The notes under the pieces are model-generated. The model saw nothing but the letters and a program-made list of their open reading frames with translations. It was not told where the DNA came from and made no database searches. The position numbers and the translations under genes are program-made. DNA of 44,117 nucleotides from RUG11237 sp964450185 (GTDB taxonomy: Bacteria > Bacillota > Clostridia > Lachnospirales > Lachnospiraceae), in contig CAYVCL010000013.1 in assembly GCA_964450185.1 (NCBI GenBank), positions 1-44,117 on the forward strand, read 5' to 3'. Positions 24,853-33,085 of the stretch are shown here, one piece after another (within the stretch, counting starts at the first letter, position 1; every line of letters starts with the position of its first letter).

Positions 24853-25263
24853 TTAAAGAGAAAGTTTCTTTACCAATTCTTCTTTACTGCTTTCTGAAAG
24901 TTCACCGTTTTCCCATTTCATGTTTACCTTATCTCCCTGATATCTAGGAATCAAATGCATATGATAGTGGAATACTGTCTGTCCTGCCAGTTCACCATTG
25001 TTCTGTAATACATTCAATCCTTCTACCCCTAATTCTTCCTGCATCTTCTTCGCCATTTTCTTAGCTGTCTTTATTACATGGCTTGCCATTTCATCACTAA
25101 TCTCATAAAGATTTGCATAATGTTCCTTTGGCAGAATCAATGCATGTCCTTTGGATGCCGGTGATATATCAAGAATCACACGCACCATTTCATCTTCATA
25201 TAATGTGGATGATGGAATTTCTCCGCCTGCAATTTTACAAAATATACAATTATTATCTTTCAT
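24853..25263 (-). CDS. HIT family nucleotide hydrolase, 136 aa
   Basis: HinT-like protein hydrolysing nucleoside phosphoramidates or similar nucleotides. N-terminal CIFCKIAGGEIPS contains the family's CxxC half site, and the histidine triad is seen as HYHMHLIPR with the alpha-phosphate-binding His residues. Length is normal. GGAGG precedes the ATG. It begins 15 bp after the flavodoxin-like gene and is likely co-transcribed with it. Confidence 0.95.
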   Translation of the reverse strand: MKDNNCIFCKIAGGEIPSSTLYEDEMVRVILDISPASKGHALILPKEHYANLYEISDEMASHVIKTAKKMAKKMQEELGVEGLNVLQNNGELAGQTVFHYHMHLIPRYQGDKVNMKWENGELSESSKEELVKKLSL

Positions 25264-25278
25264 TTTCAGCCTCCCAAT

Positions 25279-26274
25279 TTACTCTCCAAATGGAAATACT
25301 ACATCCAGCATACGCAATAATTTAAAATTACCTTTTGCCGTCATATCTCCTGCCATAAATGCTCTCTGAAAAGTAATTCTTCCTTGAATAATATTTTCAA
25401 ATACTTCCGATGTAGTTTTCGCCGCCACATCTACATCCTCTAAATTACCGTAATAACACTCTAAGCCTTCTTCTCCAATATCCACAATCAGTGGTTTTTT
25501 CTTATCAGAGATTACAAATTTATATACTGCATGGAATTCTGTTTCCGGTGTATATGCTTCCATTAATTCATGAATATATTCTGTACCGTCGGACACTTCC
25601 TGCTTATTCATCATATCCTTAAAGATACTTGTAAGTTCCTGAATATCTTCCTTTTGTTTCTTCACATAAGTATCATTGGATGCATACTTGGAAAGCTGTT
25701 CGCTTTCCTGCGGTGTCAATTCGATTCCCTTTGTACGCAATACAGTCTTTTTCACTGCCTGATTACTGGTAGGAAGTTCAATCAAACGCTGTGAAATGGC
25801 ACGGTATGTATTCTCTGCCTTCTTTTCAATTAAATTTGAGAAATCTTCATTCATCTCAAAAGAAATCAAATCGTCTACATATCCGCATACACCACTCAAT
25901 GGAATTCCACCGAGAATTTCCCACGCATTGGAAAGTGTAAGTATTCCTTCTTTTTCTCCATAAGTAGTGGACATTACCAGTGGCTGCATATAAAGACCAC
26001 TGATTTTGCTCTTATCTCCATATAGCCAACATGCATCTAAAAACTGCTGCATGTAACCGCCAATTCCATACCATTCTACCGTAGTTGCTAAAATAATACC
26101 ATCTGCATCTTTCAATGTCTGTGGTAATGTTGCAATATTATTTTTCTGTTCAAAAATATTAATTCGCTCTACCTTAACATTCAGGTCTTCAAACACTTCC
26201 TGCATCTTATTAATCACGTATAAGGTAGGGTCGTCAATAAGGCCTCGTCCGCCGTAATAAATGTTTATTTTCAT
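25279..26274 (-). CDS. Flavodoxin-like NAD(P)H oxidoreductase with C-terminal SCP2-like domain, 331 aa
   Basis: Residues 1-165 form a flavodoxin-like fold of the NADPH-dependent FMN reductase type. Visible segments are a first beta strand KINIYYGG, TLKDADGIILATTVEWYGIGGYMQQFLDACW in the FMN-binding loop region, and VMSTTYG. The C-terminal 110 residues resemble an SCP2 sterol-carrier-like domain ('IVDIGEEGLECYYGNLEDVDVAAKTT', ending 'GRITFQRAFMAGDMTAKGNFKLLRML'). A hydrophobic ligand is possible. This combination is found in Clostridia, but the substrate is not known to me. Confidence 0.8.
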   Translation of the reverse strand: MKINIYYGGRGLIDDPTLYVINKMQEVFEDLNVKVERINIFEQKNNIATLPQTLKDADGIILATTVEWYGIGGYMQQFLDACWLYGDKSKISGLYMQPLVMSTTYGEKEGILTLSNAWEILGGIPLSGVCGYVDDLISFEMNEDFSNLIEKKAENTYRAISQRLIELPTSNQAVKKTVLRTKGIELTPQESEQLSKYASNDTYVKKQKEDIQELTSIFKDMMNKQEVSDGTEYIHELMEAYTPETEFHAVYKFVISDKKKPLIVDIGEEGLECYYGNLEDVDVAAKTTSEVFENIIQGRITFQRAFMAGDMTAKGNFKLLRMLDVVFPFGE

Positions 26275-26331
26275 ATGTCTTATACCTCTTTCTTCTTTAA
26301 AACATTATCACGACTTTTTTCAAGTGTCAAG

Positions 26332-27441
26332 CTATACAAACCTATAATATACTTCCGAAAAATGAATTATATCTCCGCTTTTTAACTGCACGGTCTGATT
26401 GGCATCCAACAGCTCATCATTTACCCCTGTTCCATTGGTGGAATTTAAGTCTGTAACAAACACTTCGCCCTCTTCCTCCTCAAACTGTGCATGAATTCTG
26501 CTGACCAATTCGTGAGGAATTACACCATCTGCCCACTCCTTTCCTTTTCCAATTACATATGGAAATTTATCCAGTGTAAAATCCTGATAACCTCCTTCGC
26601 TTAAACATACAAGATAATGCATTGCTTTTCCCTGTACTTCTTTTAACAGCATGGTATGCCCATAATGTTCTTCTTCCTCTACTTCCACGACGCTTTCCAT
26701 ATCCCATTTTTCTCTTTCTGAATCCACTGGCTTAACAGGCTTTACCTCTCCTTTAAAGCGGTTCATAATCTGATTAAAAAATCCACTTTCTGCTACTTTG
26801 GAATTGTGAAACGTATTCTTCTCCTGATTGTATTCGTATGTTTCCTCCTCAAACACTTCCTGATTTTCCTCCAATTTTCCCTGCAAAGCTTCCTGCTTTT
26901 TTTGTTTACCTAAAGTCTTTTGTATACATTGCAAAATATCATAATTTTCCTGCAATGTATAACGGTATAATGCATACCCCTGCTCAATAACCTGCTTATC
27001 TTCATAATCCAAGTGATTAATCAAATATTCTGCCAGTGAATGAAACTCTTCTTCCGCCTGTGCCGTTTCTTTATGAGGGTAATAACAAAAATACACCTCA
27101 AAATTTTCCATATCCGTATAGATATACTCTGGCTTCAAATACACTTCATCCAACCGCAAAAAATACCGTTCCAGTTCCTGTATCAATTTTTGTACTGCAC
27201 TTAGAATTTTATGAAACTGCTGCTCATTCAAATGCTTCTTTTCACATATCCTTTGCAAAGACTGTTTTGAGCTGATATCGTACTGTACCTTGGTAATATT
27301 ATCCATACAATAAACTCTACAATCCAAAAAAACAGATATCTTGTTATACCGAAGCATCTTATATTTGTAACTTTCTTCTTCCAGTTCCTTTTCAAATATC
27401 AGATAATTCTTGTCCTTTTCCCGTTTAAAATAACCTTCCAC
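26332..27441 (-). CDS. FHA-domain protein of the Tad locus (DUF6382-like N-terminus), 369 aa
   Basis: The N-terminal half (about 1-180) resembles DUF6382 ('LEEESYKYKMLRYNKISVFLDCRV', 'YLRLDEVYLKPEYIY', 'VYFCYYPH'). A low-complexity linker follows, then a C-terminal FHA domain (about 290-369) with GKG at the first loop, SRIHA and NSTNGTGVN. FHA domains bind phosphothreonine, so a Ser/Thr kinase partner is implied. GTG is the start, with GGAGG 5 nt upstream. It is the last gene of the Tad operon; such proteins recur at the end of Lachnospiraceae Tad loci and may regulate assembly. Confidence 0.85.
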   Translation of the reverse strand: MEGYFKREKDKNYLIFEKELEEESYKYKMLRYNKISVFLDCRVYCMDNITKVQYDISSKQSLQRICEKKHLNEQQFHKILSAVQKLIQELERYFLRLDEVYLKPEYIYTDMENFEVYFCYYPHKETAQAEEEFHSLAEYLINHLDYEDKQVIEQGYALYRYTLQENYDILQCIQKTLGKQKKQEALQGKLEENQEVFEEETYEYNQEKNTFHNSKVAESGFFNQIMNRFKGEVKPVKPVDSEREKWDMESVVEVEEEEHYGHTMLLKEVQGKAMHYLVCLSEGGYQDFTLDKFPYVIGKGKEWADGVIPHELVSRIHAQFEEEEGEVFVTDLNSTNGTGVNDELLDANQTVQLKSGDIIHFSEVYYRFV

Positions 27442-27488
27442 TGCTTCCTCCCATTCTTATTCGTTCTTAATCAAAATATTTCACAACC

Positions 27489-27932
27489 TCATTCTTTCCA
27501 TAATTTATTCCTTGCAATAGTTTCCCGACTACTGCACAATGGCACTGCACTTTTTTCCTCAATCTCCACACTACCCCAGAAGGGAATTGTAAAATCTACT
27601 TTTCCGGTTACCACAATGCTATCTACCACCTTTTTCTGACTAACCTGTATGTTCTCCGGCAACACCAGCGTATCCTTTGAAATTTTACTCCATTCTGTTT
27701 CTAAGTCATACACGGTTCCCTCTCTCTTTGCCTCTGCCAGCTTTATTCCCGTATAGTAGGTATTTTTCCACACCGTTATTTTGTTGTAGTAAAAGAGCAT
27801 AAGAAATACAAGCATAATAATTACCACAAACAGCATTGGCATTATAAAAGAAGCTTCGATTGTGATACTTCCCCGAATTTTTTTCCGCGTCTTTTTATTT
27901 CCATTTTTTCTTTTATATTTCACCCCATCCAT
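27489..27932 (-). CDS. TadE/TadG-like pseudopilin, 147 aa
   Basis: It has a short basic N-terminus, then RGSITIEASFIMPMLFVVIIMLVF, the G-(x)4-E prepilin motif with a hydrophobic helix, and a variable extracytoplasmic part. Cleavage after Gly by one of the two local prepilin peptidases is expected. An in-frame open stretch reaches 28109 but lies inside the peptidase gene, so the ATG at 27932 is preferred; a GTG at 27923 has better spacing from AGGAGG and is also possible. It overlaps the upstream gene by 13 bp. Confidence 0.8.
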   Translation of the reverse strand: MDGVKYKRKNGNKKTRKKIRGSITIEASFIMPMLFVVIIMLVFLMLFYYNKITVWKNTYYTGIKLAEAKREGTVYDLETEWSKISKDTLVLPENIQVSQKKVVDSIVVTGKVDFTIPFWGSVEIEEKSAVPLCSSRETIARNKLWKE

Positions 27933-28351
27933 ACACCTCCTACTGTCCCTAGGAATAAAAATGGCACAAATGGAAACATCTTGTCTTTTCCTTTCTTTTT
28001 TCCTATCCATAAAACTCCGCCATATACTGCTGCCAGCAAAAATGCCAGAAAAAGAACTCCCATTCCTTCCATTACTCCCGTTACAAGCAATATACTGCCA
28101 ATTACCCACACATCACCCATTCCAATGGCTTCCTTACTAACTTTACTGATTATCCAAAAAATGATTGTAATGCCTAATTCTAACCCCAACTCTTGCAAAG
28201 ACAATGTATCTTCCGATATCCCACAGAAAACTCCCACACCAGATGCCAAAATCGGAAAACCTATCCATACTTGTTTTTTCTTGATATCTATAACACTTTC
28301 CAGAAATAGCGTGATACATAATATAATTTTTGCTGTTTCTATAGTTATCAC
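27920..28351 (-). CDS. Prepilin peptidase (A24), second copy, 143 aa
   Basis: This is a membrane aspartyl peptidase that cuts Flp-type prepilins. The two catalytic aspartates are visible, D22 in VIDIKKKQV and the Asp of GMGD. Five or so hydrophobic segments and the short CpaA/TadV length, without the methylase domain, support the call. Start is GTG with AAGGAAA upstream. A first copy lies at 35211-35726 in the same operon. Substrate division between the two is unknown; this one sits among the TadE-like genes. Confidence 0.85.
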   Translation of the reverse strand: MITIETAKIILCITLFLESVIDIKKKQVWIGFPILASGVGVFCGISEDTLSLQELGLELGITIIFWIISKVSKEAIGMGDVWVIGSILLVTGVMEGMGVLFLAFLLAAVYGGVLWIGKKKGKDKMFPFVPFLFLGTVGGVWMG

Positions 28352-28393
28352 TTTCCTTTCGCTATGTAATGTGCTTATTATTTATTCTTATCT

Positions 28394-29269
28394 TTAAGGG
28401 GCGTTTTTACTGCATCTACTGCAAACCCTCCGTCCACTTACCTCCTCCAGCAATACTCTCTCTATGGTACGTTTCAGATTTTTGCATGATAAATTGTTAT
28501 GATATTTTGTGCCATCTTCTGTAATGTACACATATCCATATCTCTGCTTTTCCTTGCAGGCACTACAGGCAGTATATTTCTTCCTAATACTGCTATTTTT
28601 TTCAAAATATTCTTCACTTATTTTTTGAATGGACAAATTCAAATAGCTGCAGTTTCTGTTGGTATGATATACTGTCTGTCCGGTTGTGATATACACAACT
28701 TTCCCCTTATCTTTCTCTTCCAGACTGATTCCCTGAAAAGCTCTTGTACAAACATTTTGTATACAGGGGACAGTAAGTTTTATGCCCAGCAGTTGAGGAA
28801 TTTTTATCTTATAATTTACTTTCAGATAAATCATAGAGTCTTTCTTTTGAATCTGGGATTTGCCTAGACTAAATCCAGCCCATGTTCCCGACACCATAGA
28901 TGCATCCCCGCCACAACTTTTGAGATTGACAAGAAAAAGTGCTGTAGCGCCGACATTACTTTTTATATCCGAGTAAGCTGCCATTTCTTCCGCTGTTACA
29001 TTCAAAGCATATTGAATTTTCGCCTGCAATTCTGTTATTTTAAATCCATATAAAATAAGCCAGAATGCTAAGATGAAAATAGAAAACACCATAGCCGCTT
29101 CCACCGTGAGAGAAGCCTTTTTATAATTGCCAGAGGATGTATAAAATGTTCTTTTCTTACTCCATTTCCTTCTGAGAGAAACACTGCACCTGAAATTTTT
29201 ATACTTATTTTTATTGTTTTGTTTTTTTATTCTGAATCTATGTAATAACCCGTTGTAAGAAAAGAACAT
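28394..29269 (-). CDS. TadE-like pseudopilin with tandem cysteine domain, 291 aa
   Basis: The N-terminus is unusually long and basic (about 52 residues). It is followed by ASLTVEAAMVFSIFILAFW, a class III prepilin-like segment with E57. The C-terminal 105 residues hold two units of the form VY.T..G..YH....C..L, each followed by C..C (TACSACK and RVCSRCS). These resemble the YHxxxC...CxxC domain found on other secreted Firmicutes proteins. They could bind metal or carry disulfides on the cell surface. ATG 29269 is chosen over GTG 29278 from the position of AGGGGG. Confidence 0.8.
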   Translation of the reverse strand: MFFSYNGLLHRFRIKKQNNKNKYKNFRCSVSLRRKWSKKRTFYTSSGNYKKASLTVEAAMVFSIFILAFWLILYGFKITELQAKIQYALNVTAEEMAAYSDIKSNVGATALFLVNLKSCGGDASMVSGTWAGFSLGKSQIQKKDSMIYLKVNYKIKIPQLLGIKLTVPCIQNVCTRAFQGISLEEKDKGKVVYITTGQTVYHTNRNCSYLNLSIQKISEEYFEKNSSIRKKYTACSACKEKQRYGYVYITEDGTKYHNNLSCKNLKRTIERVLLEEVSGRRVCSRCSKNAP

Positions 29270-29291
29270 GTTACACACCCCCTGACCTTTT

Positions 29292-30710
29292 CTAGTACCC
29301 GATTGCCTTGGAAACAGTTATAACTCTGCCACACCGACTAACAGCCGATACTTCGCCCTCCATATATGACACACAATGATCCATACGAAACGAAGTTACC
29401 TTGGTAAGTTCCTGTATTCGCTTTTCTATCAAATCCATACTTCGATAACACTTATCCTTTTGGGATGATGCACTTAACAATACCCATAAATAGTCTTCAT
29501 AAGCCATACCCTGTTCATCACCCGTAGATTCCCCTTTCATAATCGTTGCCACATTGGCAAGTTCCGATAACTGCAATTTCCAGTTACTATTATTCTTTAT
29601 AAAATCCACTTTACCACCGGAAAGTAAAATTCTTACTTCCAATAAACTTTCTCCATATGCCCACACTGCCAGAATCGCAAATTTCATGGCAACCACTAAA
29701 GGGGCAATTCCGGTATATCCCACCAACGCCGTGGCAAGTGCTTCTGCTTCCGCCATTTTTGTGCTATCTGTCAAAAGGTAAACAAAATTAATTCCTTCCC
29801 TTGTCCATATAATCTTCTCCAAAACCGTAGTAAGATTTTCTTTATCTCCTGCTTTTCCTGAAATCAGATATTCTATTTCATATTTTAAACAGGAAGAATC
29901 CTCTTTCTGTTTCTCATTTCCAAAACAAGAAAACTGATCCTTTAAATACAAATCAAAAATCGCCTGATCCGTCACCGATGTTTTCTGTTCCTTTTTATAA
30001 TTCCCCTGATTCAATTTCCTTTTTTCCAGCGTACTGCTTACATCCATGGAATTACCAGAAAAAGATAAATCCCATCCCACAACTCCCAGCAATCCATTAC
30101 TTTTCAGTGTTTCAATCACTTCCACCGGATTTGTTATCTTTTCTGCCTTTTCCTTTTCTTCTAAATCCACTTCAATATCTTTGGGAATTTCCAGTTGTGA
30201 CGATTCTACCTGATTTTTTTCCACGGTTTCTCTTGCCTTCTCTGCTTCTTTGTATTTTTGAGATTGCTCCAATGCACTTTCGATGGCTTTTACTGCTATT
30301 TTCTCCTTATATGCTTTTACTGCTTCTTCAAAAAAAGCTGCTCCATTATTATCCGTAGCAAGTGTATAGTTTGTTATTTCCGTGTCAACCAGCTGCATCT
30401 GCAGCATCCCACTTTGTTCCTGTACATTTTTATACATATAATAATCCAAACGGGATGCTGCATTTTCTTTATCAAATACACCATTTTCGTCCGAAGCATC
30501 CAGAAAAAACAAGCCATATTCTTCTACCAGCTCTTTACAATACTCTCCTAATACGGCATTGAGAGAAACTTCCATAGCCGATGCCAGCTTAATTCTATCC
30601 GCTTGAAACATTGCCTCCTGCATAACCTGCGCAACAATTGAAATCAGAATCAGCAAAATCAAGGATAAGAACACGGTAATACTCCCTCTTTCCTGTTTCT
30701 GCCCCCTCAT
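29292..30710 (-). CDS. DUF5702 protein of the Tad locus, 472 aa
   Basis: It begins GSITVFLSLILLILISIVAQVMQEAMFQADRIKLASAMEVSLNAVLGEY, a prepilin-like helix typical of DUF5702. A long extracytoplasmic region with a helical Glu/Lys-rich middle (about 130-190) follows, with a second hydrophobic segment near 330-350 (IAPLVVAMKFAILAVWAYGE). DUF5702 occurs with Flp pilus genes in Clostridia and may replace TadG as a large minor pilin; its function is not established. It starts 1 bp after the end of the Flp pilin gene. Confidence 0.85.
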   Translation of the reverse strand: MRGQKQERGSITVFLSLILLILISIVAQVMQEAMFQADRIKLASAMEVSLNAVLGEYCKELVEEYGLFFLDASDENGVFDKENAASRLDYYMYKNVQEQSGMLQMQLVDTEITNYTLATDNNGAAFFEEAVKAYKEKIAVKAIESALEQSQKYKEAEKARETVEKNQVESSQLEIPKDIEVDLEEKEKAEKITNPVEVIETLKSNGLLGVVGWDLSFSGNSMDVSSTLEKRKLNQGNYKKEQKTSVTDQAIFDLYLKDQFSCFGNEKQKEDSSCLKYEIEYLISGKAGDKENLTTVLEKIIWTREGINFVYLLTDSTKMAEAEALATALVGYTGIAPLVVAMKFAILAVWAYGESLLEVRILLSGGKVDFIKNNSNWKLQLSELANVATIMKGESTGDEQGMAYEDYLWVLLSASSQKDKCYRSMDLIEKRIQELTKVTSFRMDHCVSYMEGEVSAVSRCGRVITVSKAIGY

Positions 30711-30711
30711 A

Positions 30712-30885
30712 TTACTTCAACACTTTGTTGCTCTTAGTGGTAATATTGCTGAAAATCTTTGTAACCAAAGAACTCAACTGCTCTTTAAAGACAATTACAA
30801 GCCCTATCAAAACCACCAAAATCAAAATAATTTCTACTACCCCAATTCCATCTTCTTCCTTCATAAAGTTTCTGATACCGTTCAT
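30712..30885 (-). CDS. Flp1-type major pilin, 57 aa
   Basis: The sequence begins MNGIRNFMKEEDGIGVVEI and continues as a single hydrophobic helix (LILVVLIGLVIVF), ending with a polar tail rich in Ser, Thr and Lys. EEDG|IGVVE fits the class III cleavage site of type IVb pilins (cut after Gly, Glu at +5). TAGGAGGTATTTATT precedes the ATG. It lies between tadC and the DUF5702 gene, where the structural pilin is expected, and is the only plausible major subunit in the locus. Mature length would be about 44 residues. Confidence 0.92.
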   Translation of the reverse strand: MNGIRNFMKEEDGIGVVEIILILVVLIGLVIVFKEQLSSLVTKIFSNITTKSNKVLK

Positions 30886-30947
30886 AATAAATACCTCCTA
30901 TTCCCTTTTAAAAGCAAATTTTCTACATTCTTTACAATGTTTTGACG

Positions 30948-32270
30948 TTAAATTGCAAAGGATAAAAATGCCGGTGTCATAATCACCACCAGAGTAATGA
31001 CTAATAAAATTCCCATCGGAAGCAACAACTTCGTTCCTGCCTTTTCTCCTGCCTCTTTGGCATTTCTTTTACGTTTTTCAAAAGCCTCTCTGGTTTCCTG
31101 CTGCAAACTTTCCAGAAAACTTCTGGAGCCTTTTTCCAACTGCTGTACCAATATAGATGAAAATTTTTTATATTCTGCAAGTCCGGTTCTCTCCCCTAGG
31201 TTTTTATATGCTGTATGTTCGCTGACACCGCTTTGCATTTCATGATAAGTTACTCTCAATTCCTCATATCCAAATTTTCTTGTCCCCTTTTTTCCGTCTG
31301 TAGTTCTTATCTGTTCGTAATCACTAACTATTTTTTCAATGGCCTTTTTGCTGGTCATTCCCGATTGGATATACAGACTAAGTCTACTGACAATTTCAGG
31401 GTACTCTCGCAATAATTCTTCCTCCTTTTTTGTCCTCTGTTTTTCTTCCTCCTTTAAAGTCCCATAAAAAAGCACCACCGCCACCAATGGAATAATAATA
31501 AGATATTCCCACGGACGTCTGGCCGATTTTTCTGAGAAGACCACCTGACTTCCGGCAATTTCATTCGGCAAAGTAATGGAATTATTTTCTTCTGTCTGTT
31601 CTAAAAGAGCCTTCATTTTATATTCCACAGCCCGCTGCCACCAACTACTGTCTTTCTTATCCGGCAGTACCACACAGACAGGAAAGCTGTACTCTTCCTC
31701 ATAATCGTCCAGACTCAGTTGGGCAGTAATCATAACAATTTCTCCTTCTGTACCTACAGAAAAGTTAAACACCTCACCATAAGAATTAATGTATTCTTCT
31801 TTATCCGTACTCCAGATAATTTCCACCGGCATTTCGCCAAAATAATCTACAAAATTCAAATCACTGCTTACCTGCTCAAGACTCTGATTATTCCCTAAAA
31901 TTTCTGTTTCCAGATTTTCTTCTATCTGTTGAAACATTTTCTGTGCTTCCTGCTTTGTATAATGTCTTTGAGGTATTGTAATTTTGGTGCTCCCGGCAAC
32001 TTCTCCATCTTCTGCTTCATAATACAATTCCTGCCCCCTTTCCCAGTCACCTTTTTCAATGTTTCCCTGATGAATTACTCCCTCCTTCTCCTGATAAGTT
32101 CCTACGAAGACAATTACTAAAAAAGCAATGGCAGCTACACAGCAAAAGATTTTTTGTATCTGCCCATATGCAGCATCTCTTATAACAGCTTCATTTTCCA
32201 ATACACCGGCTTTTCTTTTTTCTTCCACCAGCCTTTGAAAAAATCGGCTTCTGTAAATGAAGTTCTTCAT
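30948..32270 (-). CDS. tadC: TadC-like inner-membrane protein with large extracytoplasmic insertion, 440 aa
   Basis: The C-terminal half is a type II secretion F-type domain (about 280-440): LREYPEIVSRLSLYIQSGMTS, then GLAEYKKFSSILVQQLEKGS, and a final membrane helix. Unlike standard TadC of about 300 aa, it has an early helix at 41-59, then about 195 residues predicted outside the membrane, and another helix at 255-271. The start at 32270 has GAGG 7 nt upstream and lies 2 bp after the tadB stop; an in-frame start at 32336 would lie inside tadB. It assembles with TadB as pilus platform. Confidence 0.88.
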   Translation of the reverse strand: MKNFIYRSRFFQRLVEEKRKAGVLENEAVIRDAAYGQIQKIFCCVAAIAFLVIVFVGTYQEKEGVIHQGNIEKGDWERGQELYYEAEDGEVAGSTKITIPQRHYTKQEAQKMFQQIEENLETEILGNNQSLEQVSSDLNFVDYFGEMPVEIIWSTDKEEYINSYGEVFNFSVGTEGEIVMITAQLSLDDYEEEYSFPVCVVLPDKKDSSWWQRAVEYKMKALLEQTEENNSITLPNEIAGSQVVFSEKSARRPWEYLIIIPLVAVVLFYGTLKEEEKQRTKKEEELLREYPEIVSRLSLYIQSGMTSKKAIEKIVSDYEQIRTTDGKKGTRKFGYEELRVTYHEMQSGVSEHTAYKNLGERTGLAEYKKFSSILVQQLEKGSRSFLESLQQETREAFEKRKRNAKEAGEKAGTKLLLPMGILLVITLVVIMTPAFLSFAI

Positions 32271-32272
32271 AC

Positions 32273-33085
32273 CTATACCTCTATCTTTGTAAGATGTTCT
32301 CCCAGACATATGGCAACTCCATATACCAAAAGGCAAACACTCATAATCACGATTCCCAATCCGTTGTGATATAGCACATCGAAAAATCCTTCCGAAGTAA
32401 CTCTCATATATGCCATAACTCCCACAGGAACCAGACTCATAATTCTCTGTTCATACTTCTTCCCTGAAATCATAATCTGAATTTCCTTTTGAATCTCAAT
32501 CTTGTCTTTCACCATTCCAATGGTTCTTTTCATAATCGATGCCATATTGCCACCACCACGCTTTGCCTGTGAAAACACTATGGCAAAGTCTTTTACATCT
32601 TCACTACCACTTCGCCCGGCAAAATCTAACAGCAAGTCTTCTATCTTCACATTCAACTTTAAACTCTGTCTGATTACATTTAATTCCTGTACCATATCCG
32701 AAGAATCACCGAATCTTTCCCGCATAGAAAAATAACTCTCCGCAAAACTGTTTTCTACCGAATAACCGGCTTCCATACATTCTCCTATCTGAATCAACGC
32801 CTCCTTAAACTCCATCTGCAACCGCTCCACTCTTTTTTCTTTATGTTTTTTACTTTCCATTCGAAGATAAAAAAACAAAAGTGGACTAAGACATACCATA
32901 GCAATCAAAGAATCATAAAACAGATAAGCTACTGTACCTGATAGCACCAAACCTTTAAACAAAGCCATCAAAAATTCCATGGGAGAGAAATGATACACCT
33001 CATAATTGATTCTTTTTATAGAAGACCTGCGGTTTTTAACTTTTCTATATTTTTTAATTCTCCCGTTTTTCTCCACGTTCCGCAC
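32273..33085 (-). CDS. tadB: TadB-like type II secretion F-domain protein, 270 aa
   Basis: A basic N-terminus (about 30 residues) is followed by two close helices (about 40-75), an F domain with FKEALIQIGECMEAGYSVENSFAES and FAIVFSQAKRGGGNMASIMKR, and C-terminal helices. Start is GTG with GGGAGGG upstream and overlaps the end of tadA by 70 bp; a later start (ATG in SPMEFLMALF) would remove the overlap. Platform protein with TadC. Confidence 0.9.
   Translation of the reverse strand: MRNVEKNGRIKKYRKVKNRRSSIKRINYEVYHFSPMEFLMALFKGLVLSGTVAYLFYDSLIAMVCLSPLLFFYLRMESKKHKEKRVERLQMEFKEALIQIGECMEAGYSVENSFAESYFSMRERFGDSSDMVQELNVIRQSLKLNVKIEDLLLDFAGRSGSEDVKDFAIVFSQAKRGGGNMASIMKRTIGMVKDKIEIQKEIQIMISGKKYEQRIMSLVPVGVMAYMRVTSEGFFDVLYHNGLGIVIMSVCLLVYGVAICLGEHLTKIEV

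Noticed and set aside
27981..28397. Open frame of 138 codons on the plus strand
   Set aside because: Antisense to the second prepilin peptidase, proline/threonine-rich translation typical of a shadow frame.
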